From Acinetobacter halotolerans (lineage in GTDB: Bacteria > Pseudomonadota > Gammaproteobacteria > Pseudomonadales > Moraxellaceae), in NCBI RefSeq assembly GCF_004208515.1, contig NZ_SGIM01000008.1:100916-164915 (forward strand): DNA of 64,000 nt, written 5' to 3'. The position numbers and the translations under genes were made by a program. Below, one piece after another: positions 17,644-28,438 of this stretch. Position 1 is the stretch's first letter, and each line of letters starts with the position of its first letter. The notes below the pieces were generated by a model. That model ran no database searches, was not told where the DNA came from, and saw only the letters and a program-made list of their open reading frames with translations.

Positions 17644-20319
17644 TTATTGCTCAAGCCAAGCAGGCAGTGCTGCAATCACTTGATCAAACTTCTCGTTTAG
17701 TGGCGCGCCACCTTGTGCTAAGTCAGGTTTACCACCACCTTTGCCACCTAGCTCTTGAGCCAAGTGTTTGATGATGTCACCTGCTTTTAGATGTGCAGCA
17801 TGTTGTTTAGCGACAGAGGCGATTAAACTCACTTTATCACCATCAACGCCAGCTAAAATAATGACTGCATCTTCCAATTTTGATTTTACGCTGTCATGCA
17901 AATTGCGTAATGATTTTGCATCCAAACCTTTTACCGTAGTAATCAGTGTTTGACGACCTGCAATTTCTTTCACTTGATCAAGCAAATCAGCGGCTTGAAA
18001 GCTTGCTAATTTTTGATTTAATTGCTCGATTTGCTTTTGCAAAGCGGAAGCAGTTTCAGCAATTGCTTCAACTTTTTCTACAGTTTGATCTTTTTGTGCT
18101 TTTAACAAGCTATTGATCGTTTGAATATCAGCATCTGCTTTCTGAATAACGTCAAGTGCTTGAGTACCAGTCACAGCTTCAATACGACGGATACCTGCTG
18201 CAACACCACCTTCAGACGTGATTTTGAATAAACCGATATCACCTGTACGCTTCACGTGGATACCACCGCAAAGCTCGATCGAGAAATTCTTTTCATCAAT
18301 CACAGAACCCATTGAAAGTACACGAACCTCATCACCATATTTTTCACCAAAAAGCATCATTGCACCTTTGGATTTGGCAGATTCAATATCAAGCAGTTCA
18401 GTGTTAACGGGGGTATTGGCAATAACTTCAGCATTGACCAAACGCTCAATTTGTTGCAACTCTTCAAATGAAACAGGCTGATCATTGGCAAAGTCAAAAC
18501 GTAAAATGTCACTTGCAACCAGAGAACCTTTTTGCTGTACGTGTGAACCTAAAATCTGACGTAAAGCAGCATGTAACAGGTGAGTCGCAGAGTGGTTACG
18601 CGCAGTCGCATCACGAATGTCTGCTTTAACTGTTGCTTCAACATTCTGCGTTGCTTTGAGGCTACCCACAGTCACGATACCTTGATGTACAAATGCACCA
18701 CCAGATTTCTTGGTATCTTGAACTTCGAAGATGCCCGTATCGTTTTTGAAAATACCCGTGTCACCGATTTGACCGCCACTTTCCGCATAGAAAGGGGTTT
18801 GGTTTAAAACGATCAGTGCTTCATCGCCTTCATGGATTTCATCAACTTGAACGCCGTCTTTATAGATTGCAACAATTTGACCTTGACCTTGTGTTGCATC
18901 ATAGCCATCAAATTGTGTTTCACCTTCAACTTTAACAATGCTGTTATAGTCAACTGCGAATTTGCCAGCATCACGCGCACGTTGGCGTTGTGCTGCCATC
19001 TCTACTTCAAAACCTGCTTCATCAATCGTCAGGTCACGCTCACGCGCAATATCAGCGGTCAAGTCAGTCGGGAAACCATAAGTATCATAAAGTTTAAATA
19101 CCGTTTCACCCGCAATCACATTACCTTTAAGTTGAACAAGTTCAGCCTCTAATAGCTTCAAACCTTGTTCAAGTGTTTTTGCAAATTGTTCTTCTTCTTT
19201 AAGAAGCTGTGCCTCGATGCGTGTTTGCTGTGCTGCAAGTTCAGGATACGCATCGCCCATCACTTCAATCAGAGGTTGCAACATCTTGTAGAAGAATGAA
19301 CCTGTAGCACCTAATTTATTACCATGACGTACTGCACGGCGAATAATGCGGCGTAATACATAACCGCGACCTTCGTTTGAAGGATTTACACCATCAGCAA
19401 TTAAGAATGAGCATGAACGGGCATGATCAGCAATTACTTTTAAAGAAGCTGGATATTCAACAGGTTTATTTTGTTCTTTCGCTTCAGCCTCAAGTGCCGT
19501 TGTATCTAAACCAATGATTTCAGCTGCCGCTTTTAATAAGTGCTGGAACAGATCAATTTCGTAGTTTGAATTGACATGTTGAAGTACAGCCGAAATACGT
19601 TCCAAGCCCATACCAGTATCAACCGATGGTGCTGGAAGAGGGTGCATTACGCCATCTGCAGTACGATTGAACTGCATGAAAACGTTATTCCAAATCTCAA
19701 TAAAGCGATCACCGTCTTCTTCAGGTGAACCTGGTAAACCACCCCAGATATGATCGCCATGATCAAAGAAAATTTCAGAACAAGGACCGCAAGGACCCGT
19801 ATCACCCATTGCCCAGAAGTTATCTGAAGCGTATTGACCACCTTTATTATCGCCAATTCGGATAATACGTTCAGCATCTAAACCAATTTCTTTATTCCAA
19901 ATATCAAAGGCTTCATCGTCTGTATGATAAACCGTCACGTATAAACGATCTTTAGGGAGCGCTAACCACTGTTCGCCAGTTAAGAAATCCCAAGCAAACT
20001 TAAGGGCATCACGTTTGAAATAATCGCCAAAGGAGAAGTTACCTAACATTTCAAAGAAAGTATGGTGACGAGCGGTATAACCGACATTATCTAGGTCGTT
20101 ATGTTTACCACCAGCGCGGACACATTTTTGTGATGAAACTGCACGAACATATTCGCGCTTTTCTAAACCTAAGAAGCAATCTTTAAACTGGTTCATACCA
20201 GCATTGGTAAATAGCAAAGTTGGGTCGTTGGCGGGAACAAGTGAACTCGAAGCGACACGTGTATGCCCTTGCGATTCGAAGTAACGCAAAAATGCTTCAC
20301 GGATTTCAGCGGATGTCAT
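17644..20319 (-). CDS. alaS: Alanyl-tRNA synthetase
   Basis: Charges tRNA-Ala. 891 residues from the ATG complementary to 20317-20319, which gives the normal N-terminus [16 protein letters not shown]; the frame also opens at a TTG 21 nt upstream. Class II aminoacylation domain ([35 protein letters not shown]), then tRNA-recognition and editing domain with zinc-site motifs [11 protein letters not shown] and ELCGGIHV. The C-terminal C-Ala region holds a coiled coil (about 720-770) and the [11 protein letters not shown] motif. It heads the alaS-lysC-csrA block. Identification is secure. Confidence 0.97.
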   Translation of the reverse strand: MTSAEIREAFLRYFESQGHTRVASSSLVPANDPTLLFTNAGMNQFKDCFLGLEKREYVRAVSSQKCVRAGGKHNDLDNVGYTARHHTFFEMLGNFSFGDYFKRDALKFAWDFLTGEQWLALPKDRLYVTVYHTDDEAFDIWNKEIGLDAERIIRIGDNKGGQYASDNFWAMGDTGPCGPCSEIFFDHGDHIWGGLPGSPEEDGDRFIEIWNNVFMQFNRTADGVMHPLPAPSVDTGMGLERISAVLQHVNSNYEIDLFQHLLKAAAEIIGLDTTALEAEAKEQNKPVEYPASLKVIADHARSCSFLIADGVNPSNEGRGYVLRRIIRRAVRHGNKLGATGSFFYKMLQPLIEVMGDAYPELAAQQTRIEAQLLKEEEQFAKTLEQGLKLLEAELVQLKGNVIAGETVFKLYDTYGFPTDLTADIARERDLTIDEAGFEVEMAAQRQRARDAGKFAVDYNSIVKVEGETQFDGYDATQGQGQIVAIYKDGVQVDEIHEGDEALIVLNQTPFYAESGGQIGDTGIFKNDTGIFEVQDTKKSGGAFVHQGIVTVGSLKATQNVEATVKADIRDATARNHSATHLLHAALRQILGSHVQQKGSLVASDILRFDFANDQPVSFEELQQIERLVNAEVIANTPVNTELLDIESAKSKGAMMLFGEKYGDEVRVLSMGSVIDEKNFSIELCGGIHVKRTGDIGLFKITSEGGVAAGIRRIEAVTGTQALDVIQKADADIQTINSLLKAQKDQTVEKVEAIAETASALQKQIEQLNQKLASFQAADLLDQVKEIAGRQTLITTVKGLDAKSLRNLHDSVKSKLEDAVIILAGVDGDKVSLIASVAKQHAAHLKAGDIIKHLAQELGGKGGGKPDLAQGGAPLNEKFDQVIAALPAWLEQ

Positions 20320-20484
20320 AAAACGAGTACTCACAACCAAGCGTCCATAATTTTGAAAGTGCTAAATTATAACGGAAATTACCTGTGCAACCAACGATTT
20401 TACAAGCAATATCATATAAAACTGTGATTAAGCTAAAAATCTATATTCAACAGCGCTACTCATGTTTTACCATAGAGGAGTTTG

Positions 20485-20523
20485 TTGATACTTGATAAAT
20501 AGAGTATCAGTAGATATTGATAC
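20485..20523. promoter_or_regulatory. Repeated TTGATAC boxes, candidate operator
   Basis: TTGATAC occurs at 20485-20491 and again at 20517-20523, 32 bp apart (about three helical turns). An inverted copy, GTATCA, lies at 20504-20509. The first and the inverted copy form a GATACT/AGTATC inverted repeat. The boxes lie 35-75 nt before the dehydrogenase start, where an operator would sit. Confidence 0.4.
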
Positions 20524-20557
20524 ACAAAGATGATGTTTTTATGAATAAGGGTTCTAC

Positions 20558-21580
20558 ATGCAACGTATCGCGATTAATGGATTTGGCAGAATTGGTCGGA
20601 ATGTATTACGTGCGTGGTTTGAAAACCCTAAGCATTTTCAATTTGAAATCGTTGCGATTAATGATATTGCTGACGTACAAACCTTAGTCCATTTGTTTAA
20701 ATATGACACTACACACGGACGTTTTGCTGGGCAAGTCGAAATACAAATTGAAAATGAACAAATTTTTCTGAGTATTCAATCCAACCAACGTCAATTAAAA
20801 TTACAAATATTTAAACAAGCTGAGCCTGAATTATTGCCATGGGATCATCTAAAGATTGATGTCGTACTTGAGTGTACGGGTTTGTTCCGTTCCAGAGCGG
20901 ATGCGACACGTCACATAGAAGCAGGGGCAAAACGAGTCATTATCGGGGCTGCTCCATTTGATTCTGTGGATGCTGCAATTGTGTATGGTGTCAATCATGC
21001 CGATGTCAAAGCAACAGACCAAATTATTTCCAGTGTCTCGTGCACCACACAAGCCTTGGTTCCATTGGTCAAGATTATCGATGACGCATTCGGTATTGAA
21101 ACAGCTTTAATGACTGAAATTCATGCAGTGACCGCAGATCAATCGGTACTTGATCACGCACATCGAGATTTACGTCGTGCTAGGGCATCAGGACAAAATA
21201 TTATTCCAACAACTTCGAGTGCATTAGGTGCACTCAAGCGTGTCATGCCGAAAATGGAAAATCGAATTGATGGCTATTCGATCCGAGTACCGACGATTAA
21301 TGTTGCTGCGATTGATTTAACTTTTGTGTCACATGCGCCGATTACCGTTCACAAAGTCAATGAAGTATTAAATAAAGCAGCGCAATTTGATTATGCACAG
21401 ATCATGCAAGTCACGGATGAAGATCTTGTGTCTAGTGACTTCAATCATTCACCTTATTCTTTAATTGTTGATTTAACTCAAACTATCGTTGTCGGCCATC
21501 AAGCGAAAGTTTTTGCGTGGTATGATAATGAATGGGGATATGCAAATCGTTTGCTTGATTTATGTGAATCATTTGTGTGA
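20558..21580 (+). CDS. Glyceraldehyde-3-phosphate/erythrose-4-phosphate dehydrogenase family enzyme
   Basis: 340 residues with the Rossmann motif INGFGRIGRNVLR, the catalytic cysteine in SVSCTTQALVP and the catalytic histidine in TEIHAVTADQ. Several blocks look like erythrose-4-phosphate dehydrogenase (Epd): HRDLRRARASGQNIIP, RVPTINVAAIDL and DFNHSPYSLIVD. However, the usual NASCTTN around the cysteine reads SVSCTTQ, and the His motif is GAPDH-like. So it could serve gluconeogenesis/Entner-Doudoroff flow or pyridoxal-phosphate synthesis. AAGGG precedes the ATG. It is divergent from alaS. The family is certain, the substrate is not. Confidence 0.85.
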   Translation: MQRIAINGFGRIGRNVLRAWFENPKHFQFEIVAINDIADVQTLVHLFKYDTTHGRFAGQVEIQIENEQIFLSIQSNQRQLKLQIFKQAEPELLPWDHLKIDVVLECTGLFRSRADATRHIEAGAKRVIIGAAPFDSVDAAIVYGVNHADVKATDQIISSVSCTTQALVPLVKIIDDAFGIETALMTEIHAVTADQSVLDHAHRDLRRARASGQNIIPTTSSALGALKRVMPKMENRIDGYSIRVPTINVAAIDLTFVSHAPITVHKVNEVLNKAAQFDYAQIMQVTDEDLVSSDFNHSPYSLIVDLTQTIVVGHQAKVFAWYDNEWGYANRLLDLCESFV

Positions 21581-21689
21581 ATTATTTAGTTTAAAATTTA
21601 TAAAATTCGATTACTTTGGTTTCTCGCTCTAGGTGAAATACGAAGTAGCTAAATAATGATGAAAGAAGGTTATTAACTTGGGGAAATAA

Positions 21690-22004
21690 ATGACATTGAT
21701 ATTGATTTGGGGATTTATAACGCTTTTATTCTTGGCAGTTATATTCTTGTTTTGGTTGCAGTTTAAGAATGAAAAAGTGTCAAACTATGATGCTCAGGTT
21801 TTACAGGTCGAAGAAAAAGTTTTGCATTTAGAGCTGCATCTTAAAAAGAGTTTAGAAATTATGCAGGACCTAGCCAAGAAAATGCATACTCAGCAAGAAG
21901 TACTCGATAAAATGATCGCCAATGTTGCTGCACTGGAAAAGCAAAATGTTGAGTTGGTGAATGTTTTGGAAATGATGATTAAAACTGGGAATAAGAATTC
22001 TTGA
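21690..22004 (+). CDS. Small membrane protein with coiled coil
   Basis: 104 residues: one N-terminal transmembrane helix (about 3-24) and then a long amphipathic helix (about 38-95) with heptad leucines, valines and isoleucines, a predicted coiled coil. GGGGAA precedes the ATG. I recognise no family. It could be a scaffold or a small partner of a membrane complex; nothing in the neighbourhood fixes a role. Confidence 0.65.
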   Translation: MTLILIWGFITLLFLAVIFLFWLQFKNEKVSNYDAQVLQVEEKVLHLELHLKKSLEIMQDLAKKMHTQQEVLDKMIANVAALEKQNVELVNVLEMMIKTGNKNS

Positions 22005-22085
22005 TACTAAGTTACTTATCGATCGACTAATTTGAATATTAAAAGCGATTAAGTTATAACCCGAAAGTTAGAAAAGAGCATAGTG

Positions 22086-22454
22086 ATGGATTGGACTCCT
22101 ATGGAAGAAGTCGAAATATTAGATACTATTAATGCATCTTATTCTCGAATGACTTTAGAGCAGCGAAGGCTTTGGGAAGTAATAAAACTATACCCTCAAA
22201 AGTGGAGCCAAGAACCGTATGGTGATATTGGTAATGGTTTTTGGGTGGTCGCGATTATTGGTAATACAGTTATCTGGTTTAATGATATTGAAGATGGTTT
22301 TAATCGTTCATCTTTTTTTGAGTTTGGGAAAATAAATGAGTATTACTGCAATCAAGATGATCTTGAATGGCACATACAAAACGTTTTAAACCAAATTCGA
22401 GATGGGTATGATGCTGCGGGCTATTGTAGTGGAGCAAAATCTTTCATTAAGTAA
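22086..22454 (+). CDS. Uncharacterised soluble protein
   Basis: 122 residues from the ATG at 22086; a GTG lies directly before it. No signal peptide or membrane segment. Aromatic- and acid-rich, with a helix-rich N-terminus (SYSRMTLEQRRLWEVIKLYP) and a strand-like centre (GFWVVAIIGNTVIWFNDIEDGFN). This arrangement resembles small immunity-type proteins of the SMI1/KNR4 or similar kind, but I see no toxin next to it and cannot assign a family. The reading frame is clean and AAGAG lies upstream. Confidence 0.6.
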   Translation: MDWTPMEEVEILDTINASYSRMTLEQRRLWEVIKLYPQKWSQEPYGDIGNGFWVVAIIGNTVIWFNDIEDGFNRSSFFEFGKINEYYCNQDDLEWHIQNVLNQIRDGYDAAGYCSGAKSFIK

Positions 22455-22807
22455 ATTTATCATCTGTTTTCCCAAAATGATCAGTATCCACATTTAAATA
22501 TAAATCTTATTTATTTTCTTTGACTCGTCCTTTTGTGAATTGGTCGTTCAGGTATTGGGCTGTTCTTTGGACAGCGAACTTGGATTTTTGAGCCAAATCT
22601 ATAGTAATAATCTATTGAAAATATTGGTTAATTATATAAAATCTGTTTGTTTTTTAGAGAGTAGAATAAGCAGTTTTTATTCAAATTCTCAGGTGCATCG
22701 CATAAATCTTCATGCTACACTACGCTGAATCGGGCATTCACCCGATTTTTTTATGTGGCTGCTTTTTGTGTGGATGCTTCCACGGTGAACAGATTTTAGG
22801 TTTGAAC
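22455..22807. other. Intergenic region of 353 nt before hisZ
   Basis: AT-rich sequence with a terminator-like hairpin at 22728-22752. I see no gene or tRNA in it. A promoter for hisZ is expected near 22690-22730, where CATGCTACACT resembles a -10 region. Confidence 0.5.
22728..22753 (+). terminator. Terminator-like hairpin upstream of hisZ
   Basis: Stem AATCGGG with CCCGATT, 6-nt loop, then TTTTTT. It lies 55 nt before hisZ. If the hisZ promoter is upstream of it, it could act as an attenuator. Confidence 0.75.
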
Positions 22808-23974
22808 ATGACCATTTCAGAGACATGGTTGCTCCCTGACGGGGTAGCAGATGTATTACCCGAACAAGCGCAAGTGGTTGAAACTCTGCGCCGAGAAGCT
22901 TTAGATTTCCTCGCAGTTCGAGGTTATCAATTGGTCTATACGCCATTTATTGAACACATCGAATCGTTGTCCTCACTTTCCGAATCCAATCAAGATTTAG
23001 ATTTAGTTACTTTCAAAGTGATTGATCAACTATCTGGTCGTTTGCTTGGAATTCGTGCGGATATGACACCGCAAGTTGCGCGTATTGATGCACATGTTCT
23101 TCCCGTTGAAGGTGTTGCACGTTATTGCTATGCAGGCACAGTGTTACATACAAAAGCACAGAACTTTAATGCAACGCGTACACCTTTACAGTTAGGTGCG
23201 GAGTTGTATGGTCATGACAGCATCGAAGCTGATGTTGAAATGATTGATGTGATGTTAGGTTTAATCGAACATGCGCATACCTTAGAAGGGGTTCATTTAG
23301 ATTTGGGACATGTTGGTTTATTCCGCAGCTTGGTCAAACGAGCAGGATTAAATAAAAATACCGAAAACCAACTGTCGGATTTGTATCAACGTAAAGCATT
23401 GCCTGAGTTAGAGGAATTTACCCAAGACTTAGCAATGGGCGCTGATTTTTATGCATTAGGTCGTTATGCAAGTGATCTTGATGCATTACAAACGCATTTA
23501 AGCCCAGATATTTTGAATGATGTTGATTTTAAAAATGCATTTGATGCATTAAAAACAACATTTGCTCAAATTCAATCACAATGGTCTAACCTGAATATTG
23601 GGATAGATGTGATCGAATTACGTAGTTATCACTATCATACCGGTTTGATGTATGCCATTTATGCACCTAATCGTGCTGCGCCACTTGCACAAGGTGGGCG
23701 CTATGATGGAATTGGTGAACATTTTGGACGTGCACGTCCAGCAACAGGATTTAGTTGTGACCTATATGCTTTAGGCGCTACCCAGTTTGTAGAAATAGAA
23801 ACTGTAGTTGCACCTAAAGGCCATGACCGTGACTTATTAAAAGCAATTGCAGATGCGCGAAGCCAAGGTCTACGTGTGGTGCAATTGTTAGGTAATGATG
23901 ATTTAAGCTCGGTGCCTTATGCGACCCATCAAATGGTGTCTCACACTGGGCAGTGGATGATTGAAAAAATTTAA
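22808..23974 (+). CDS. hisZ: ATP phosphoribosyltransferase regulatory subunit
   Basis: HisZ is a histidyl-tRNA-synthetase-like protein without aminoacylation activity that forms a hetero-octamer with short-form HisG and makes it sensitive to histidine. The 388-residue product has the class II motif 2-like FKVIDQLSGRLLGIRADMTPQ, then RYCYAGTVLH and the HisS-like late motif GGRYDGIGEHFGRARPATGF. The short length lacks the anticodon-binding domain. I start at ATG 22808, which gives the standard MTISETWLLPDGVADVLP N-terminus. purA follows 56 nt downstream, the common hisZ-purA order. Confidence 0.96.
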   Translation: MTISETWLLPDGVADVLPEQAQVVETLRREALDFLAVRGYQLVYTPFIEHIESLSSLSESNQDLDLVTFKVIDQLSGRLLGIRADMTPQVARIDAHVLPVEGVARYCYAGTVLHTKAQNFNATRTPLQLGAELYGHDSIEADVEMIDVMLGLIEHAHTLEGVHLDLGHVGLFRSLVKRAGLNKNTENQLSDLYQRKALPELEEFTQDLAMGADFYALGRYASDLDALQTHLSPDILNDVDFKNAFDALKTTFAQIQSQWSNLNIGIDVIELRSYHYHTGLMYAIYAPNRAAPLAQGGRYDGIGEHFGRARPATGFSCDLYALGATQFVEIETVVAPKGHDRDLLKAIADARSQGLRVVQLLGNDDLSSVPYATHQMVSHTGQWMIEKI

Positions 23975-24015
23975 TTGCTAAGCTCACAGCTTGGTTTCCA
24001 ATTTTAACAGCATGA

Positions 24016-25350
<1,335 letters not shown>

Positions 25351-25363
25351 GCTGAGTCGATGA

Positions 25364-25401
25364 TAAAAAAGCTCTCAAATTTATTTTGAGAGCTTTTTTT
25401 A
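25364..25401 (+). terminator. Rho-independent terminator of purA
   Basis: Stem AAAAAGCTCTCAAA with TTTGAGAGCTTTTT, 5-nt loop, T-run. Confidence 0.9.
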
Positions 25402-25431
25402 TGGAAAACTTTTGAATAAGGGGGAGGTTAT

Positions 25432-25737
25432 ATGACATTAAAATTAATTGCCGAAGATTTTATTCAGCCAGATAAAATTAAAATTGTTTTACCACTTTAT
25501 CAAGAGCTTGTTGAGAAAACAAAAGCTGAAGCTGGGTGTTTAGCCTATGATCTTTATCATGATATAAAGCAGAAAGGGCACTTTGTTTTTATTGAAGAAT
25601 GGGTTGATCGAGCTGCTTTAGATCAGCATATTCAGTCAGAGCATTTTCAAAGACTTGTAGCTAAAATAGATCAATATCAAGTTCATGCGGGACGTTTTAC
25701 TCATTTGCATGGTTTTGAAAAATTATTGCAAGAATAG
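25432..25737 (+). CDS. Antibiotic-biosynthesis-monooxygenase (ABM) domain protein
   Basis: 101 residues forming one ferredoxin-like ABM domain. The pattern EEAGCLAYDLYHD-like (here KAEAGCLAYDLYHD), then FVFIEEWVDRAALDQHIQSEHF, is the standard signature of YgiN/LsrG-type proteins. Members act on quinols or small signalling aldehydes without a metal or cofactor, or simply bind such compounds. A strong GGGGGAGG site precedes the ATG. It is a single-gene unit after the purA terminator; the substrate cannot be told. Confidence 0.85.
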   Translation: MTLKLIAEDFIQPDKIKIVLPLYQELVEKTKAEAGCLAYDLYHDIKQKGHFVFIEEWVDRAALDQHIQSEHFQRLVAKIDQYQVHAGRFTHLHGFEKLLQE

Positions 25738-25947
25738 TTTTTGTGTATTTAACATCTATTTATAAAACCAGCAGCAATACTTTTATCATGGTTTAGCCGC
25801 CTTATATGTCTCCCAACGGGAGAAAAAAAGGGATGTATGTAAAAAGTTTAATAGCAAAAAATCAGCTTTTGAATCCTATCTTTGTTATTTCACAAGTAGA
25901 AAAATCCTCGTTATATTATTTTTACATTCAAAACAAAGAGGATTTTA

Positions 25948-26119
25948 ATGATGACGATGAAAACGATTCGCTACAATGGATATGAATTAGCATGCCGATG
26001 CTGAATTATATTCCAGTGATGAAATGGCACAAACCAATTCTAATCGCATGGGGGGAAAGAATTGGTTTGATTATTTTAATAGAACAAAATTGAGCTTATT
26101 TCTAAATAAAAAATTATAA
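25948..26119 (+). pseudogene. Short gene remnant or very small ORF
   Basis: AAGAGG lies 7 nt before an ATG at 25948 that opens an 18-codon frame with a protein-like start (MKTIRYNGYELA). The frame ends at TGA 26004. In a shifted frame the sequence continues from about 25992 with natural-looking residues (YSSDEMAQTNSNRMGGKNW, FDYFN) to TAA 26119. This fits a small gene with one frameshift, closed by the terminator at 26127. It could equally be an 18-residue leader-type peptide. No family is recognised. Confidence 0.4.
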
Positions 26120-26126
26120 AAAGTTT

Positions 26127-26152
26127 AAGAGAACCAAGTGGTTCTCTTTTTT
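26127..26152. terminator. Bidirectional terminator
   Basis: Stem AAGAGAACC with GGTTCTCTT, 4-nt loop, with T-run on the plus strand and A/T-rich flank on the other. It lies at the 3' end of the convergent lipoprotein gene. Confidence 0.8.
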
Positions 26153-26154
26153 AT

Positions 26155-27108
26155 TTATAATCCTGTTGAGCCATTGAGATACCCTATACCTGCCAGAGCA
26201 CTATTGACTTTAGTATTGCTAAAAGTAACTTCATAATTGCTTGGGTTGTAGGATGTGTTTTGACATGGAGTATCTGTTGGATTGCAATAGATTGCTAATA
26301 AACTTGGAGATAAGGCAGGCTGATAATATAAACTTTCAACTTTATTATTTTGAATTGAAATAATTCCTGAGTCTTCAATAGTAGTTCCATCTCCCAAAAA
26401 CAATTCGACTTTATTATGGTTTGTGAAGTCAAGTTGGTGGTAGTTACTTATTAGGTTTAAACCATCTTGATCCGATGGAGTAATTGACCATTGGAGCTGG
26501 TGAACTTGACTCGCTGGTAATTGAACTGTACTAGGTGCTTCTGTAAGAAACCCTTCAACAGAGCCCGCAAGGGTAATCGTATTGATCTGGCCATCTGCCC
26601 AAGATGATTTAGTTAACAATAGATTGTTAAAATCAAGCTTTGCTTGGCCCGTTTTCATATTGACTGAATTTACAATGTTAGCGCATGGATTGTTATTTTG
26701 TGAGCATTGAAATTCTTTTTTAAAAGTTATGCTTTGTCCACTTTTTTCAAATTCCATTAATTTGACTGAGTTTGGTGTGGCATTAATTAATGTATCATAA
26801 TCCGCTTCTAAGCGATAAAGCGTATTTGCATCCATGTCAAAATCAAACTCTAATCGATAGCTTGTTTTGAATTGATCGTTTTCTTTATTAAAAATTTGAG
26901 TATAGCGATATACAGGAGTATCTACATTTGTCGATTGAGCAGAGGGTAGAGATGTATTTAAGAATTTTAAATCAGTTTTAACTTCACTCATTACTTTAGG
27001 AGAGGTGTAACTACTATTCGAACTTGTAGAGCTACCACCACAGGCAGATAAAAATGAAATCGTAGTTATGAGACCAAGAAAAGTTATACATTTATTGGGG
27101 CTATGCAT
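26155..27108 (-). CDS. Lipoprotein of unknown function, paralogue of the 4439-5884 protein
   Basis: 317 residues with a lipoprotein signal ending in SFLSACGGS (Cys near 23) and a Ser-rich linker. Two modules follow. The first has FDFDMD, a Cys pair in QCSQNNNPC, KTGQAKLDFNN and LAGSVEGFL. The second has TNHN, a Cys pair in YCNPTDTPC, SYNPSN, FSNT and LNG. Both modules align by eye with the two ends of the larger lipoprotein at 4439-5884, which has an additional central part. No known domain is recognised; a beta-rich envelope protein is likely. It is transcribed alone, about 100 nt downstream of the WYL regulator. Confidence 0.8.
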   Translation of the reverse strand: MHSPNKCITFLGLITTISFLSACGGSSTSSNSSYTSPKVMSEVKTDLKFLNTSLPSAQSTNVDTPVYRYTQIFNKENDQFKTSYRLEFDFDMDANTLYRLEADYDTLINATPNSVKLMEFEKSGQSITFKKEFQCSQNNNPCANIVNSVNMKTGQAKLDFNNLLLTKSSWADGQINTITLAGSVEGFLTEAPSTVQLPASQVHQLQWSITPSDQDGLNLISNYHQLDFTNHNKVELFLGDGTTIEDSGIISIQNNKVESLYYQPALSPSLLAIYCNPTDTPCQNTSYNPSNYEVTFSNTKVNSALAGIGYLNGSTGL

Positions 27109-27215
27109 TTGAATTCTTCCAATAGAAATATTTTAATAAATTATCTGTGTTTGATTAATGATAATTTTTTCAATGCAATTATATAGAATGTTATGTGCAT
27201 ATGACCACTTATTTA

Positions 27216-28220
27216 TTAATCTTCATTGATTTCCTTCACCGCATTATAAACAACGGCTGGTTCAATATTTAATAACTTTTTACCAAAACTTCTTAACCAC
27301 CATACCAGTTGCGAGGTAAAAGGGACAGTAGCAGAAACAACAACGATATTTTCCTCTAGAGGCTGAATGACCTGATCTTTGCTGAGCTGACTTTCATAGA
27401 AACTTTGAGCGGTACTTTCAGTCATGGTAAGTTTTAGTTCAACGAGCTCTGTCGCTTTACTATAATCAACTCGGAAACCCAGTGCTCCGGAATCAATATA
27501 GCTATCAATATCGAAATTTACAGGATGTAATGCACGGCTATCTAATACTGTAGCTGCTTTAAAACGGTGCAATGCAAAAGTTTGTACATCAGTTTTGTCA
27601 TTTCGCGTACAGATTAAATAAATCACAGCACCCTTTTGAACCAAAGCTAGAGGATTCAAAATATAGCTCTTATCTTCACCTTGATTGATTCTTGCTCGGT
27701 ACATGCACTCAATTTGCTTGTCTTGTAATAGTCCCTCATAAATTGCTTGTTGCGCATTTTTGTCCACCATAGGCGGAATTAATGGTTGATTGGCAGGGAC
27801 AATACGAACGCGGTTGATCCATTGTCTAACGTTATTTTGTGTAGAGAGACTTCGTTTGGCTAGATCAAACCAAGGTGTCATTTCTTCAAGTAAGCTTGGT
27901 GGAAGCAAGTGACGTAAATGTTCTTCAACCATCATAAAGGTCACTGCTTGTGAACTGGTCATATGTGGCAAGCTTTGTATAGGTGCATCCGAACGCCAGC
28001 GCCAACCTTGTGGTACGGTCTTATTGCTTTCAATAGGAAAGCGTTGTGCAATTTGATTTAAATCACGTTGAATCGTTCGAAGACTAATTTCAATCCCTTC
28101 ACGTTCAAGTATTTCTTGTAGTTCTCGTGTGCCCATCCATTTTCCTGTAGAAAGACGCGATAAGATCTGCCATTGGCGATAAAGGCTGTTTGAGGTTTCT
28201 TTTTCTTGTATGGATGACAT
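27216..28220 (-). CDS. WYL-domain transcriptional regulator (YafY-like)
   Basis: 334 residues. An N-terminal winged helix-turn-helix of the HTH_11/DeoR kind (about 12-75, with SLRTIQRDLNQI as recognition helix) is followed by a WYL domain (about 160-235, with RARINQGEDKSYILNPLALVQKGAVIYLI) and a C-terminal WCX-like segment. WYL proteins sense ligands, sometimes nucleic acids, and regulate DNA-repair, defence or metabolic operons. It is divergent from the Anbu operon with a 218-nt gap, the best candidate target. The regulatory link is inferred from position only. Confidence 0.88.
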   Translation of the reverse strand: MSSIQEKETSNSLYRQWQILSRLSTGKWMGTRELQEILEREGIEISLRTIQRDLNQIAQRFPIESNKTVPQGWRWRSDAPIQSLPHMTSSQAVTFMMVEEHLRHLLPPSLLEEMTPWFDLAKRSLSTQNNVRQWINRVRIVPANQPLIPPMVDKNAQQAIYEGLLQDKQIECMYRARINQGEDKSYILNPLALVQKGAVIYLICTRNDKTDVQTFALHRFKAATVLDSRALHPVNFDIDSYIDSGALGFRVDYSKATELVELKLTMTESTAQSFYESQLSKDQVIQPLEENIVVVSATVPFTSQLVWWLRSFGKKLLNIEPAVVYNAVKEINED

Positions 28221-28438
28221 AAGCTGGGTACGTAATTTAATGATCTAAAGCAGACACAATAAAAAAACTATATCTATTTAGCAAGCCCATCATATTTAGA
28301 TTACGTATTTACGACTGAAATGTACTCAAACTTGCTTAAGTATTTTAGATCTGAACAAAAAAAAGAAGTCATGTATATGTGTGGCACTGAAATTGCTTAT
28401 TTGATTTATGAATAAATAAATGGTGAGACGAGGTTTAT

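Larger units (their letters stand above)
25738..26154. other. Intergenic region of 417 nt with a possible tiny gene or remnant
   Basis: It contains a short frame with a good ribosome site (25948-26004), a continuing frame-shifted stretch to about 26120, and a terminator at 26127-26152. Nothing else is recognisable in the first 200 nt. Confidence 0.5.

Noticed and set aside
20319..20340. Longer alaS start at a TTG
   Set aside because: The conserved AlaS N-terminus begins at the internal ATG; seven extra residues are not seen in the family.
22086..22454. Immunity protein of a toxin system
   Set aside because: No toxin or secretion gene is adjacent; the SMI1-like impression is too weak to report as a call.
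22712..22807. Longer hisZ N-terminus with several cysteines
   Set aside because: It would be translated from a terminator hairpin region, and the family begins at MTISETW.
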